Assembly (NCBI RefSeq): GCF_001758785.1
Contig: NZ_LROM01000092.1
Coordinates: 24,708 to 88,707, forward strand
Length of the DNA stretch: 64,000 nt
DNA from: Duganella phyllosphaerae
Lineage (GTDB): Bacteria; Pseudomonadota; Gammaproteobacteria; Burkholderiales; Burkholderiaceae_D
Direction: 5' to 3'
Below the pieces are notes generated by a model. The model was not told the DNA's origin. It did not search any database and was given only the letters and a program-made list of their open reading frames with translations. This document shows, one piece after another, positions 17,198 through 26,511 of the stretch. The position numbers and the translations under genes were made by a program. Each line of letters starts with the position of its first letter. Position 1 is the first letter of the stretch.

Positions 17198-18225
17198 GCT
17201 GCCCCCCGGTACAGCGCCAGCGCGCGCAGGCAGGCGGCGCGGTGGGCTTCGCCCAGCGCCGGGCCGTACGACGCGGCGCCCAGGCGCAGGCTGTAGGGCA
17301 GGGCGCGCAGCTCCGCTTGCAGCACCCACTGGGTCAGGCGCGAGAGCCGCAGTTCGAGGCCCAGGTGGGCCGGCAGGTCGGCAAAATCGAGCGCCAGTTC
17401 GGCTACCGCGCCGCCGTCGAACTGCTTGGTCACCAACTGGCCGCCAAGGGCCGGATCGTGGCGCGCGATCTGGCGCCAGGCCAGGTGGCGCAACGGGTCG
17501 CCCTGCTGGTAGGGACGGATGCCGGCAAAATTGTCGAGGCCCACCGCGCCGTGGCCGTCCTCGCTGGCGGCGCCGTGCGAGGGCAGCGGCGGCCCCGGCG
17601 TTTCGGGCGCCGGGTACACCAGCACCGCCAGCTCGGGCGGTACCGGCTTCCAGTACGACCAGGCGCGGAACAGCCCGAGCGGAAAACTGGTGACCAGGCG
17701 AATGCGCGGCGCGGCCAGCCAGCCCCGGGCGGGCGCCGGCGCCGACAGCACCACGGCGCTGCTGGCGCCGGCCGCCACGTCGGTGGCATGGGTGGGCGCG
17801 CCGGCCTTGTTCGCGCTGGCAGCGTCTTCGAAGCCGACCATGATCGCAAAGCGGTCGCGCCGCGTGGGGTTGTGCAGGTGTAGTTCGAACTGCGCCTGCT
17901 CGCCGGCAAACACCGGCGCCGCGCGGCCTGCCGTCAGCCTGAGCGCCACCAGGTTGCGGGTGGTGAGATACATATCGGCCACGGCGCAGGCGCCGGTAAA
18001 GAAGGTCAGCGCGAAGCCCAGGCCCAGGTTGTAGTTGAGGGCGCCGATCAGCATGATCAGCAGCAGGACGGTAAACGACAGGCCGGGCCGGGTGGGCAGG
18101 ATGTACACGCGGCGCGGGGTGAGCGTGAGGCCGCTGCCTGCAGGGTCCTCGCGCCGGTCACGTTCGATCAGCCAGCGCTCACGGCGTTCGCGGTACCACG
18201 CCTGCCATCGGGACCGGGCTGCCAT
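17194..18225 (-). CDS. DUF58 domain protein
   Basis: 343 residues. Two adjacent membrane segments near the N-terminus (LSFTVLLLIMLIGALNYNLGLGFALTFFTGACAVADMYL, ~48-87), then the DUF58 region with GLDNFAGIRPYQQGDPLRHLAWRQIARHDPALGGQLVTKQFDG, a conserved motif of the family. Proteins of this type sit with a MoxR ATPase and a transglutaminase, as here, and are thought to act as chaperone targets or envelope assembly factors. It starts 6 bases after moxR and overlaps tgpA by 4 bases. Confidence 0.9.
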   Translation of the reverse strand: MAARSRWQAWYRERRERWLIERDRREDPAGSGLTLTPRRVYILPTRPGLSFTVLLLIMLIGALNYNLGLGFALTFFTGACAVADMYLTTRNLVALRLTAGRAAPVFAGEQAQFELHLHNPTRRDRFAIMVGFEDAASANKAGAPTHATDVAAGASSAVVLSAPAPARGWLAAPRIRLVTSFPLGLFRAWSYWKPVPPELAVLVYPAPETPGPPLPSHGAASEDGHGAVGLDNFAGIRPYQQGDPLRHLAWRQIARHDPALGGQLVTKQFDGGAVAELALDFADLPAHLGLELRLSRLTQWVLQAELRALPYSLRLGAASYGPALGEAHRAACLRALALYRGAA

Positions 18226-18231
18226 CGTCGC

Positions 18232-19152
18232 CTACACCGGCACCGATTTTTGCCACTGCAGCACCAGGTCGCCGCTGGCCAGCGCCGTGCCGTGCGCCGC
18301 CTTGACCGGCCGCAGGCGGTGCGCGCACACGGGCGCCAGCACCGCCTGCACGTCCTCGGGCAGCACGTGGTTGCGGCCTTCGAGCGCGGCCCAGGCGCGC
18401 GCCGCCTGCAGCAGCGCAATCGCCGCGCGCGGACTCAGGCCCTCGGCAAACATGCCGTTCTGGCGCGAGGCGGCGGCCAGGCGCTGCACGTAGTCGGCCA
18501 GCGTGGGCGCCACGTGCAGTGCGCGCAGCGACTGCTGGGCGTCGGCGAGTTCGTTCGACGTCATCGCCGCCGGCAGCGTCTTGAGCAGGGCGCGGCGGTC
18601 GTCGCCCAGCAGCAGTGCGCGTTCGGCGGCGGCGTCCGGGTAGCCGAGCGAGAGGCACATCAAAAAGCGGTCGAGCTGCGATTCCGGCAGCGGGAAGGTG
18701 CCGATCTGGTGGGTGGGATTTTGCGTGGCGATCACGAAGAACGGCGTGGGCAGTTCGCGCGTGACGCCGTCGGCGCTGACCTGGCGCTCCTCCATCGCCT
18801 CGAGCAGGCCGGACTGGGTTTTCGGCGTGGCGCGGTTGATTTCGTCGGCCAGCAGCACTTGCGTGAAGATGGGGCCGGGGTGGAACACGAAGCCGTTCTG
18901 TTCGCGGTCGTAGATCGAGATGCCGTTCACGTCGGCCGGCAGCAGGTCGCTGGTGAACTGGATGCGGTTAAAGCGCAGTCCCAGCGAAATGGCCAGCGCG
19001 TGCGCCAGCGTGGTTTTGCCCACGCCCGGCACGTCTTCCACCAGTAGGTGGCCACCTGCCAGCATGCAGGCCAGTGCCTGGCGGATCTGCAAGTCCTTGC
19101 CGACGATGATGGTGCCCACCTGCCGTGCTGCCGCGTGCAATTTTGTGTACAT
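18232..19152 (-). CDS. MoxR family AAA+ ATPase
   Basis: 306 residues. Walker A is EDVPGVGKTTLAHALA (~residue 40), Walker B is VLLADEINRATPKTQSGLLEAMEE, sensor 1 is FFVIATQNP, and SPRAAIALLQAARAWAALEGR is the C-terminal lid. MoxR ATPases act as chaperones for assembly of partner proteins, often von Willebrand or DUF58 proteins encoded next to them. First gene of the moxR-DUF58-tgpA-mltB operon; the promoter must be in the 99 bases between it and the divergent HDAC-like gene. Confidence 0.93.
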   Translation of the reverse strand: MYTKLHAAARQVGTIIVGKDLQIRQALACMLAGGHLLVEDVPGVGKTTLAHALAISLGLRFNRIQFTSDLLPADVNGISIYDREQNGFVFHPGPIFTQVLLADEINRATPKTQSGLLEAMEERQVSADGVTRELPTPFFVIATQNPTHQIGTFPLPESQLDRFLMCLSLGYPDAAAERALLLGDDRRALLKTLPAAMTSNELADAQQSLRALHVAPTLADYVQRLAAASRQNGMFAEGLSPRAAIALLQAARAWAALEGRNHVLPEDVQAVLAPVCAHRLRPVKAAHGTALASGDLVLQWQKSVPV

Positions 19153-19251
19153 GATATGTGGTAGATTAGCGCATAGAAAGCATGGAACAGCTGGGCATCT
19201 TGCATACAGTCGATTCTATGCGAGAAACTGCGCCGGAGACACAAGAGAGTC

Positions 19252-20178
19252 ATGACCACCGCCATTTACAGCCATCCAGACTGCCAACGCCACGACATGG
19301 GCGAGTGGCACCCCGAGTCGCCCGCGCGCCTGCAGGCGATTTCCGACCAGCTGATCGGCTCCCACATCAGCGACCTGCTCGACTACCGCGAGGCGCCGCT
19401 GGTCGCCGTGGCCGACCTCGAACGCAACCACAGCAAGAATGCGATCGCCATCATCCGCGACAACGTGCCCGCCCCCGGCGACACCTATCCGCTCGACGGC
19501 GACACCTCGCTCAACGCCTGGAGCTGGCTGGCGGCGCAGCGTGCGGCCGGCGCGGCGGTGGCCGCCACCGACGCTGTCATCGACGGCGAAATCGACAACG
19601 CCTTCTGCTCGGTGCGCCCGCCGGGCCACCACGCGCGTGCGATGGAGCCGATGGGTTTCTGCCTGTTCAACAACGTCGCGGTCGCCGCCAAGCATGCGCT
19701 CGACGCGCGCGGACTGGCGCGGGTGGCGATCGTCGACTTCGACGTCCACCACGGCAACGGCACCGAAGAGGCGTTCCGCGACGAGCCGCGCGCACTGATG
19801 GTGAGTTTTTTTCAGCACCCGTTTTACCCGTACAACGAGCCGCTGCCGATCACGCCCAACCGCGTCAACGTGCCGGTGCCGCTGGCGTCCAAGGGCGACG
19901 ACGTGCGCCGCATCGTTACCGAACAATGGCTGCCGGCGCTGCACGCGTTCCAGCCCGAGATGATTTTTATCTCAGCCGGCTTCGATGCCCACCGCGAGGA
20001 CGACCTCGGTGGCATGGGCCTGGTGGAAGCCGATTACGCCTGGATGACCGAACAGATCATGGACATCGCCCGGCTGTATGCCAAAGGGCGCATCGTCAGC
20101 TGCCTTGAGGGCGGCTACAACCTCTCCGCCCTCGGCCGCAGCGTGGTCGCCCACCTGAAGGCGCTCGCCGAAATCTAA
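19252..20178 (+). CDS. Histone deacetylase family protein (acetylpolyamine amidohydrolase-like)
   Basis: Zn-dependent deacetylase of the arginase/deacetylase fold. 308 residues. Motifs: HPESPARLQAI at the N-terminus, RPPGHHA with the catalytic His-His pair, VDFDVHHGNGTEEAF with the Zn-binding Asp/His, SAGFDAHREDDLGG and CLEGGYNLSALGRSV. Bacterial members act on acetylpolyamines, acetoin-related or acetyl-lysine substrates; the substrate is unknown. A long open frame in another register across 19182-20108 is a shadow. The stop is 8 bases from the convergent S9 peptidase stop. Confidence 0.92.
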   Translation: MTTAIYSHPDCQRHDMGEWHPESPARLQAISDQLIGSHISDLLDYREAPLVAVADLERNHSKNAIAIIRDNVPAPGDTYPLDGDTSLNAWSWLAAQRAAGAAVAATDAVIDGEIDNAFCSVRPPGHHARAMEPMGFCLFNNVAVAAKHALDARGLARVAIVDFDVHHGNGTEEAFRDEPRALMVSFFQHPFYPYNEPLPITPNRVNVPVPLASKGDDVRRIVTEQWLPALHAFQPEMIFISAGFDAHREDDLGGMGLVEADYAWMTEQIMDIARLYAKGRIVSCLEGGYNLSALGRSVVAHLKALAEI

Positions 20179-20186
20179 CCCGAAGC

Positions 20187-22232
20187 TTAGTGCTTGAGGT
20201 TGGTGTCGAGGAAGGTTTCAACGCGCTTCCAGAAATCGAGCAGGGTTTGCTGCTTGCGCCAGCCGTGCTGTTCGTCGTCGTAGATGATCAGTTCGGCTTT
20301 CGGGTTGTTCGACTTGACCGCGCGGTAGAACCTGGTGGCGTGTTCCAGTGGCACGCGCCGGTCGTCGGCGCCGTGCGCCAGTAATAAAGGTTGCTTGAGT
20401 TCGGTTGCGCGCTGCAGTGGCGAATATTTGCGGAACAGTTCGGCGTCGGTGTCGGGGTCGCCGATCATGGTGCGCATGCTGTAGCCGAGGTTTTCCCTGG
20501 TGGCATCCGAGCTCGATGAGGTGAACATCAGTCCCAGGTCGGTCACGCCGGCCCAGGCCACGCCCACCCGGAACAACTGCGGATCCTTGATCAATCCCAT
20601 CAGCGTGGCATAGCCGCCGTAGCTCGCGCCCATGATGCCGATCCGCGCGGGGTCGGCCCAGCCCTGCTTGACGGCCCACTGCGCGGCGTCGGCCAGGTCG
20701 TCCTGCATGGCGGCGCCCCATTGCCGGAACCCGGCCCGCAAATGGTCGCTGCCAAAACCGGCACCGCCACGGAACTCGGGCTGGATCACCACGTAGCCGC
20801 GTGAAGCGAGGAAGGCCGCTTCGTCGTCCCATTCCCACGAACCGCCGCGCACTGCCGGGCCACCATGCACCAGCACCACGGCCGGCCGTGGTCCGTCCGC
20901 TTTTTCGGCTGGCAACGTAACGTAGACCGGTATCTCGCGGCCGTCGCGCGCCTTGTAACGATGGAAACTGCGTTCGCCCATCTGCGCCGGCAAGATGCCC
21001 GGGTGGGCGCTGCCCAGGCCGACCATCTTGCCGGTGGCGCGCGTGTACAACACGTACTCGGACGGTCGGCGATCGGTTTCCCGGCGCACCAGCAGGATCG
21101 GCGACGCCAGGCAGTGCGCCGCGCAAATGATGCGGTTGATGCCGGGCAGGGCGGCGTCGATTTTGGCCTGGTCAGCCTTGAGCGCAGCGTTGAACCAGAC
21201 CGTGGTATTGGCGTCGGTGGTCAGGTACAAGCCCAGCATGCGTTTGCTGTCGAAGTCGATGATCGGGGCGCCGCGGAAGTCGAACCCCGGGGTTTCCACC
21301 ACCGGTTCGGGATCCAGTTTCATCGCGGCCAGGTTGTAGCGGTACAACGCGGCATAGCCATTGTGCGCGGCGTTCACGTACAGGCTGTCGCTGCCGTCGA
21401 AAAACCGCGGCTGGAAGAGCGTGCCCAATTCCAGGCACTGGCCGCTGTCGATGTTGGTCCAGGTGGTATCGTCGGGCTTGCGGTAATAGGTGGTGCAACG
21501 CCCTTGCACCTTGGACGTCACGACGCGCGGCACGCCGTCGTTGTCGGTCATCCAGTCTTTGATGGCCGCTGGCTGCGAACCTTCGAATGCCGGTGTCAGT
21601 CGCTGGGTACGGGTATTGAGCCGGTACAGGCGCGACGATTCGGACATGATTTCGGTGTTATTCCAGAGGAACTTGACGATCAGGATGTCATCCGAACCAT
21701 CATGCACGGCACCTACGTACATGTGCCCGGCGGTAAGCATGCGGCTGCCGATCATGGTGCCGGTGGGCGCTTCCTGGTCGTGATTCCAGTTGCCGCTGAT
21801 CAGGTGGCGCCGGTCGCTGCCATCGACATCGATGGCAAATTCGTCGAGGAAGGTGCTGCTGTTCTTGCCCAGGTTCTTGAGCGTGTAGCCAAGACGCTTT
21901 TCGTTGATCCAATGGATATCGGCAATGCCGACATTGACATTGTCCACCCGCGCCAACTCGCTACCCTTGGCTGGGTTGGCCGTCTCGCGCACCTCGATGG
22001 CCAGCGTGCCGTCATCGCGCCTGATCGCCATGGCCACCATGCTGCCTTTCGGCGACAACGTTACCTCGCCCAGGTAGGGCGTTTCAAAAAAAGCGGAGAC
22101 CGGCGGCAGCAACGGCGCCGCCAGCGCTGGCGCCGTTGCACCAGCGAGGAGTGCGCCGACCAGCGCGAACACGCATGAAAGGGGATGACGTCGCAGCGGC
22201 GGTGGGCAGGAGCTTGACAGTTGGATGATCAT
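20187..22232 (-). CDS. S9 family prolyl-oligopeptidase-like peptidase (second of a tandem pair)
   Basis: 681 residues. Signal peptide in residues 1-40 (PLSCVFALVGALLAGATAPALAA), beta-propeller-like middle, then the alpha/beta-hydrolase domain with nucleophile Ser537 in GASYGGYA, Asp624 in GADDRRV and His656 in DEQHGW. S9 enzymes cleave short peptides; a periplasmic or secreted location is inferred. ATG 22232 starts 11 bases after the stop of the upstream paralogue. The same frame stays open far upstream into that gene (to 22778), but that part is the wrong frame of the paralogue. The two proteins share close wording throughout and an identical FLDTNLKH end. Confidence 0.9.
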   Translation of the reverse strand: MIIQLSSSCPPPLRRHPLSCVFALVGALLAGATAPALAAPLLPPVSAFFETPYLGEVTLSPKGSMVAMAIRRDDGTLAIEVRETANPAKGSELARVDNVNVGIADIHWINEKRLGYTLKNLGKNSSTFLDEFAIDVDGSDRRHLISGNWNHDQEAPTGTMIGSRMLTAGHMYVGAVHDGSDDILIVKFLWNNTEIMSESSRLYRLNTRTQRLTPAFEGSQPAAIKDWMTDNDGVPRVVTSKVQGRCTTYYRKPDDTTWTNIDSGQCLELGTLFQPRFFDGSDSLYVNAAHNGYAALYRYNLAAMKLDPEPVVETPGFDFRGAPIIDFDSKRMLGLYLTTDANTTVWFNAALKADQAKIDAALPGINRIICAAHCLASPILLVRRETDRRPSEYVLYTRATGKMVGLGSAHPGILPAQMGERSFHRYKARDGREIPVYVTLPAEKADGPRPAVVLVHGGPAVRGGSWEWDDEAAFLASRGYVVIQPEFRGGAGFGSDHLRAGFRQWGAAMQDDLADAAQWAVKQGWADPARIGIMGASYGGYATLMGLIKDPQLFRVGVAWAGVTDLGLMFTSSSSDATRENLGYSMRTMIGDPDTDAELFRKYSPLQRATELKQPLLLAHGADDRRVPLEHATRFYRAVKSNNPKAELIIYDDEQHGWRKQQTLLDFWKRVETFLDTNLKH

Positions 22233-22243
22233 AAACGTGGAAA

Positions 22244-24253
22244 TCAGTGCTTGAGGTTGGTATCGAGGAAGGTGTCGACGCGTTGCCAGAAGTCGAGGAT
22301 GGTTTGCTGCTTGCGCCAGGTGTGTTGTTCGTCGTCGTAGGTCACCAGTTGCACCTGCTTGTTGTGGGCCTTGACGGCGCCGTAGAAGTCGCTGGCGTGC
22401 TGGATCGGCACGCGCAGGTCGTCGATGCCATGGGCCAGCAGCAGCGGTTGCTTCAGTTCGGCGGCGCGGCGCAGCGGCGAGTTGGTGCGGAACAGGGCTG
22501 CGTCGCGCTCGGGATCGCCGATGGTCGCGCGCATGCCGTAGTCGAGCGCATCCTCGGTGGCGTCCGATTGCAGCGAGGTAAACAGCAACTGCAGGTCGGT
22601 CACGCCGGACCAGGCCACGCCGGCACGGAAAATCGCCGGGTCCTTGATCAGGCCCATCAAGGTGGCATAGCCGCCGTAGCTCGCGCCCATGATGCCGATG
22701 CGGCGCGCATCGGCCCAGCCTTGCTTCACCGCCCACTGGGCGGCGTCGGCCAGGTCGTCCTGCATGGTGCCGCCCCATTGCCGGTAACCGGCCGTGGTGT
22801 GGTCGCTGCCGAAGCCGGTGCTGCCACGGAACTCGGGCTGGATCACAAGGTAGCCGCGCGAAGCGAGGAAGGCCGCTTCGTCATCCCATTCCCACGAGCT
22901 GCCGCGCACCGTGGGACCGCCGTGCACCAGCACGACGGCCGGGCGCGGCCCGGCGGCGCCATCGGCCGGCGTGGTCACATAAACAGGGATCTTGCGGCCG
23001 TCGCGCGCCGGGTAATGGTGGAAGCTGCGCTGGCCCATCTGCGCCGGCTTGATGTCGGGATGGCTGCTGCCCAGGCCCAGCAGCTTGCCGGTGGCGCGCA
23101 CGTACAACGCGTATTCGGTCGGCAGGCGGTCGTTTTCGCGGGTGACCAGCAGCACCGGCGCGGCCAGGCAGTCGGCGGCGCACGAGATGGTGTTGATCGA
23201 ACCGCTCAGCAGGGCGTCGATCTTGGCCTGCTCGGCCTTCAGCACCGGGTTGAACCAAACGGTCGTGTTGGCGTCTGTGGTCAGGTGCAGCCCGAGCAGC
23301 CGCTTCGAGGTCATGTCCACCACCGGGCTGCCCTGGAAATCGAAGCCCACGGTTTCCACGACCGGCTGCGCGTCGCGCGTGAGCGTGTTCAGATCGTACC
23401 GGTACAGCGCGTCGTAGCCCTTGTAGTTCGCTTCCACGTACAGCGAGTCGCTGCCATCGAAAAACTGCGGCTGGAAGGCCTTGCCCTCGGCGCAGGCGGC
23501 GCTGTCGATCTCGGTCCAGCTGGTGTCGTCCGGCTTGCGGTACCAGGTGGAACAGCGCCCCTTGAGTTCCGACGTCACCACGCGCGGTACCGCATCGTAA
23601 TCGTTGAGCCAGCTGCGCACCGCCGGCGGCTGGCTGCCCTCGAACGCCGGGCGGATGCGCTGGGTACGGGTATTGAGACGGTGCAGGCGCGACGAATTTG
23701 ACGCGATGTCCACATTGTTCCAGCTGACCTTGGCGATCAGGATGTCGTCCGAGCCGTCGTTGATACGGTCGACATACACATACCCGGGCGGCAGCATGCG
23801 ACTCGAGATCGTGCTGCCGATCGGTGCATCCGGTTTGAAACGCCAGTCGCCGCTGATCAGGTGGCGCAGGTTCTTGCCGTCGATATCGACTGCGAACACG
23901 TCGCGCTGGGTGTCCGCATTGCGGCGCAGGTCCTTGAGCAGGTAAGTGAGGCGGCCGTTGTTGACCCAGTCGATGGCACTGATCCCGACGTCCACGCCGT
24001 CCACCCGCGCCAAAGCGCCGAGTTTGCCGTCGGCCTCGGTGCCGCGCACCGCGATGCCTTGCGAGCCATCGGGCAGCAGGATCGCCATCGCCACGTGGCG
24101 GCCATCGGGCGACAGTTTGACGTGGCTGAAGTGCGGCGTGCCGAAGAAGGCGGCCACGGGCGGCAAAGGTGCGGCGGCCCGGGCCGGACCGGTCAGCATG
24201 GCGACGCACGCCACAACAACGTGAAACAGGGGAGTGAGCAGTGGGCGGCGCAT
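22244..24253 (-). CDS. S9 family prolyl-oligopeptidase-like peptidase (first of a tandem pair)
   Basis: 669 residues. Signal peptide 1-26 (ending GPARAAA), N-terminal propeller-like region (SPDGRHVAMAILLPDGSQGIAVRG, ISAIDWVNNGRLTYLLKD) and C-terminal hydrolase domain with nucleophile Ser525 in GASYGGYA, Asp612 in GIDDLRV and His644 in DEQHTW. All three catalytic residues are present, so both copies of the pair look active. The promoter should be in 24254-24330. It is probably cotranscribed with the downstream paralogue. Confidence 0.9.
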   Translation of the reverse strand: MRRPLLTPLFHVVVACVAMLTGPARAAAPLPPVAAFFGTPHFSHVKLSPDGRHVAMAILLPDGSQGIAVRGTEADGKLGALARVDGVDVGISAIDWVNNGRLTYLLKDLRRNADTQRDVFAVDIDGKNLRHLISGDWRFKPDAPIGSTISSRMLPPGYVYVDRINDGSDDILIAKVSWNNVDIASNSSRLHRLNTRTQRIRPAFEGSQPPAVRSWLNDYDAVPRVVTSELKGRCSTWYRKPDDTSWTEIDSAACAEGKAFQPQFFDGSDSLYVEANYKGYDALYRYDLNTLTRDAQPVVETVGFDFQGSPVVDMTSKRLLGLHLTTDANTTVWFNPVLKAEQAKIDALLSGSINTISCAADCLAAPVLLVTRENDRLPTEYALYVRATGKLLGLGSSHPDIKPAQMGQRSFHHYPARDGRKIPVYVTTPADGAAGPRPAVVLVHGGPTVRGSSWEWDDEAAFLASRGYLVIQPEFRGSTGFGSDHTTAGYRQWGGTMQDDLADAAQWAVKQGWADARRIGIMGASYGGYATLMGLIKDPAIFRAGVAWSGVTDLQLLFTSLQSDATEDALDYGMRATIGDPERDAALFRTNSPLRRAAELKQPLLLAHGIDDLRVPIQHASDFYGAVKAHNKQVQLVTYDDEQHTWRKQQTILDFWQRVDTFLDTNLKH

Positions 24254-24332
24254 GGCATCGTCGATTAACCAAAAAACAATTATAGGTTCACCACACGATC
24301 ATTGTCTATCCTGAATGCAATAGCTGTGTCGC

Positions 24333-24373
24333 AAAAACAAAAATGCCGCCCGGCACAGCGGCGGGGCGGCATT
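24333..24373 (-). terminator. Intrinsic terminator of the OPT transporter gene
   Basis: Read on the minus strand: AATGCCGCCC-type stem (24364-24373 with 24342-24351) around a 12-base loop, then TTTGTTTTTGC. It lies just past the OPT stop at 24395. Confidence 0.8.
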
Positions 24374-24394
24374 CTTGACAGCGGAAGAGCAGCC

Positions 24395-26383
24395 TCAGGC
24401 TGTCACGTCCTTGCCACGCTGGCCCGCCCAGCGGTACAGCCCGGTCACCACGACCACGCCCACCACCAGCGAAACGAGCATGGTGTGCGCTGCCGTCAGC
24501 GACGTGGCAATCGCCAGCGGTTCGCCTTCGCCCGAGACCACGATCAGACCGGCCAGCGCCACGTTGAACAGGCTTTCGCCCACGATGAAGCCGGACATGA
24601 TCAGCACGGCCAGGCGCTTGGCGGTCTCGCCGGCCGGCGAGTTGCCGACCGATTTTTCGAAGTAGTAGCCCAGTACCGCACCGAGCACCACCGGGGTGAT
24701 CACTGCGCTCGGCAGGTAGATCGCCAGGCCCACGCCCAGCGGCGGCAGGCTGTACTTGTCGTTCGACGATTTTTTCAGGAAGAAGTTAATCAGCACCAGG
24801 CCCAGGCCGATCAGCGCGCCATAGCCGAGCAGACCCCATTCCAGGTCGCCACCGATGACGCCCTTGGCCAGCGTGGAAATGAGCAGTGCCTGCGGCGCGG
24901 CCAGCGGCTGGTCGGAGATCGAATCGAGATTCGGTGCACCGACAAAACCGTTGGCGTGGTTGAGCAGTTCCAGCACCGGCGGCACCACGCACGAACCGGC
25001 GAACACGCCGATCAGCAGCGCCACTTGCTGCTTCCACGGCGTGGCGTTGACCAGTTGGCCGGTTTTCAGATCCTGCAGGTTGTCGTTGCCGATCACGGCC
25101 ACGGCCAGCACCACGGTGGTGACGAACAGCGCGTAGGCGATCAGCGCGTGCGCCACCTGCGGGCCCATGACGCTGCGACCGACCATGCCCACGATGAGCG
25201 CGGCGCCGAGAATGGCCAGAATCGCAATGCCCGATACCGGCGAGTTGGACGAACCGATCAGGCCTGCCATGTAGCCGCACACGGCGGCGGCAAACACGCC
25301 GGCGACCAGGATGTAGCCGACGCCCACCGCCACCAGCGGCAGCGACATTGACGCCAGCGGACCGCCCTGCAGGAAGCTGAACAGCAGCCAACCGGCCGGC
25401 ACCATGGCCAGCAGGGTCACCAGGCCGACCATGAAGATCGGGATGTCCTGCTCGGTGCGGTCGATGACGGCGCCGTCCAGCTTGGCGCGGCGCGCGGTGT
25501 CCATGGCGGACTTGAGGCCGCCGATGATGGGCTTGGCCAGGCCTGCCAGGGTGATGATGGCGGCCACACCGATCACGCCGGCGCCGATCATGCGTACTTC
25601 CTTGCTCCAGATCGCCAGCGCGTGGGCTTCGGCGCCTACGCCGGCGGCGGCTGGCGCCAGCGCGGTGAGCCACGGCACCAGGATGCCCCAGGCGATTACC
25701 AGGCCGGCCAGCATGGCGACGCCGACGGTGATGCCCATCAGGTGGCCGGCGCCAATCAGCGCCAGCGAACCGGCAGCGCCGATGCCGGTGGCGCCGGCAG
25801 CGCCCGTACGGAAGTAGAACGTCAGTTCGGCGGCCATCAGCTTGGCGGCGGCGCCCAGCGCCATGACGGCCGAGGCGATCGCGCCCAGCAGCACCGCCTG
25901 CAGGCCGGCTTTGCCTTCCTTGGCGCCCTCGCGGGTGGCGGTGCCGACCTTGAGCACTTCGGCGGCAGCCACGCCTTCGGGGTAGGGCAGCGTCGATTGC
26001 GACACCAGCGCGCGCCGCAGCGGCACCGTGTACATCACGCCCAGCACGCCGCCGATGGCGCAGGCGCCGAACGTCGGCCAGAACGGCACGTGCGCCCACC
26101 AGCCGACCATCAGCAGTCCAGGCAGCACGAAGATTACCGACGCCAGCGTGCCGGCGGCCGAGGCGATGGTCTGGACGATGTTGTTTTCCTGGATGGTGGC
26201 GTTCTTGAACGCCGACAGCAGCGCCATCGAGATCACCGCCGCCGGGATCGACGTGGCGAAGGTGAGGCCCACCTTGAGGCCCAGGTATACCTGGGCGGCG
26301 GTAAATACCAGCGTGATGAGAATGCCGAGGAAAATCCCGCGGATGGTGATTTCCCTGGGATTGGATAATGCCGCACTATTCAT
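24395..26383 (-). CDS. OPT family oligopeptide transporter
   Basis: 662 residues and highly hydrophobic, with about 14-16 membrane helices, for instance ITIRGIFLGILITLVFTAAQVYLGLKVGLTFATSIPAAVISMALL at the start. GLKVGLTFATSIPAA and the NNIVQTIASAAGTLAS region are typical of the bacterial OPT/YSL branch, which moves small peptides or metal-chelate compounds. ATG 26383 has GGAG eight bases upstream; a GTG/ATG seven codons earlier lacks a site. It stands alone with its own terminator. Next to two secreted S9 peptidases, a peptide-uptake link is possible but they are separate transcripts. Confidence 0.92.
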   Translation of the reverse strand: MNSAALSNPREITIRGIFLGILITLVFTAAQVYLGLKVGLTFATSIPAAVISMALLSAFKNATIQENNIVQTIASAAGTLASVIFVLPGLLMVGWWAHVPFWPTFGACAIGGVLGVMYTVPLRRALVSQSTLPYPEGVAAAEVLKVGTATREGAKEGKAGLQAVLLGAIASAVMALGAAAKLMAAELTFYFRTGAAGATGIGAAGSLALIGAGHLMGITVGVAMLAGLVIAWGILVPWLTALAPAAAGVGAEAHALAIWSKEVRMIGAGVIGVAAIITLAGLAKPIIGGLKSAMDTARRAKLDGAVIDRTEQDIPIFMVGLVTLLAMVPAGWLLFSFLQGGPLASMSLPLVAVGVGYILVAGVFAAAVCGYMAGLIGSSNSPVSGIAILAILGAALIVGMVGRSVMGPQVAHALIAYALFVTTVVLAVAVIGNDNLQDLKTGQLVNATPWKQQVALLIGVFAGSCVVPPVLELLNHANGFVGAPNLDSISDQPLAAPQALLISTLAKGVIGGDLEWGLLGYGALIGLGLVLINFFLKKSSNDKYSLPPLGVGLAIYLPSAVITPVVLGAVLGYYFEKSVGNSPAGETAKRLAVLIMSGFIVGESLFNVALAGLIVVSGEGEPLAIATSLTAAHTMLVSLVVGVVVVTGLYRWAGQRGKDVTA

Positions 26384-26511
26384 CTTCAAAACTCCGGATG
26401 ACAATATTGTTTATATGATTATGGAAAAGCCAGACGGACCATGATATCCGAATCCCGGACCGGTCAGCAGGTAAAATAGCGGATTGTCAGAACGATTTTG
26501 AAGGTCAGAGC

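Noticed and set aside
22233..22778. N-terminal extension of the second S9 peptidase into the first
   Set aside because: The extension is the wrong frame of the paralogue; a signal peptide begins at 22232.
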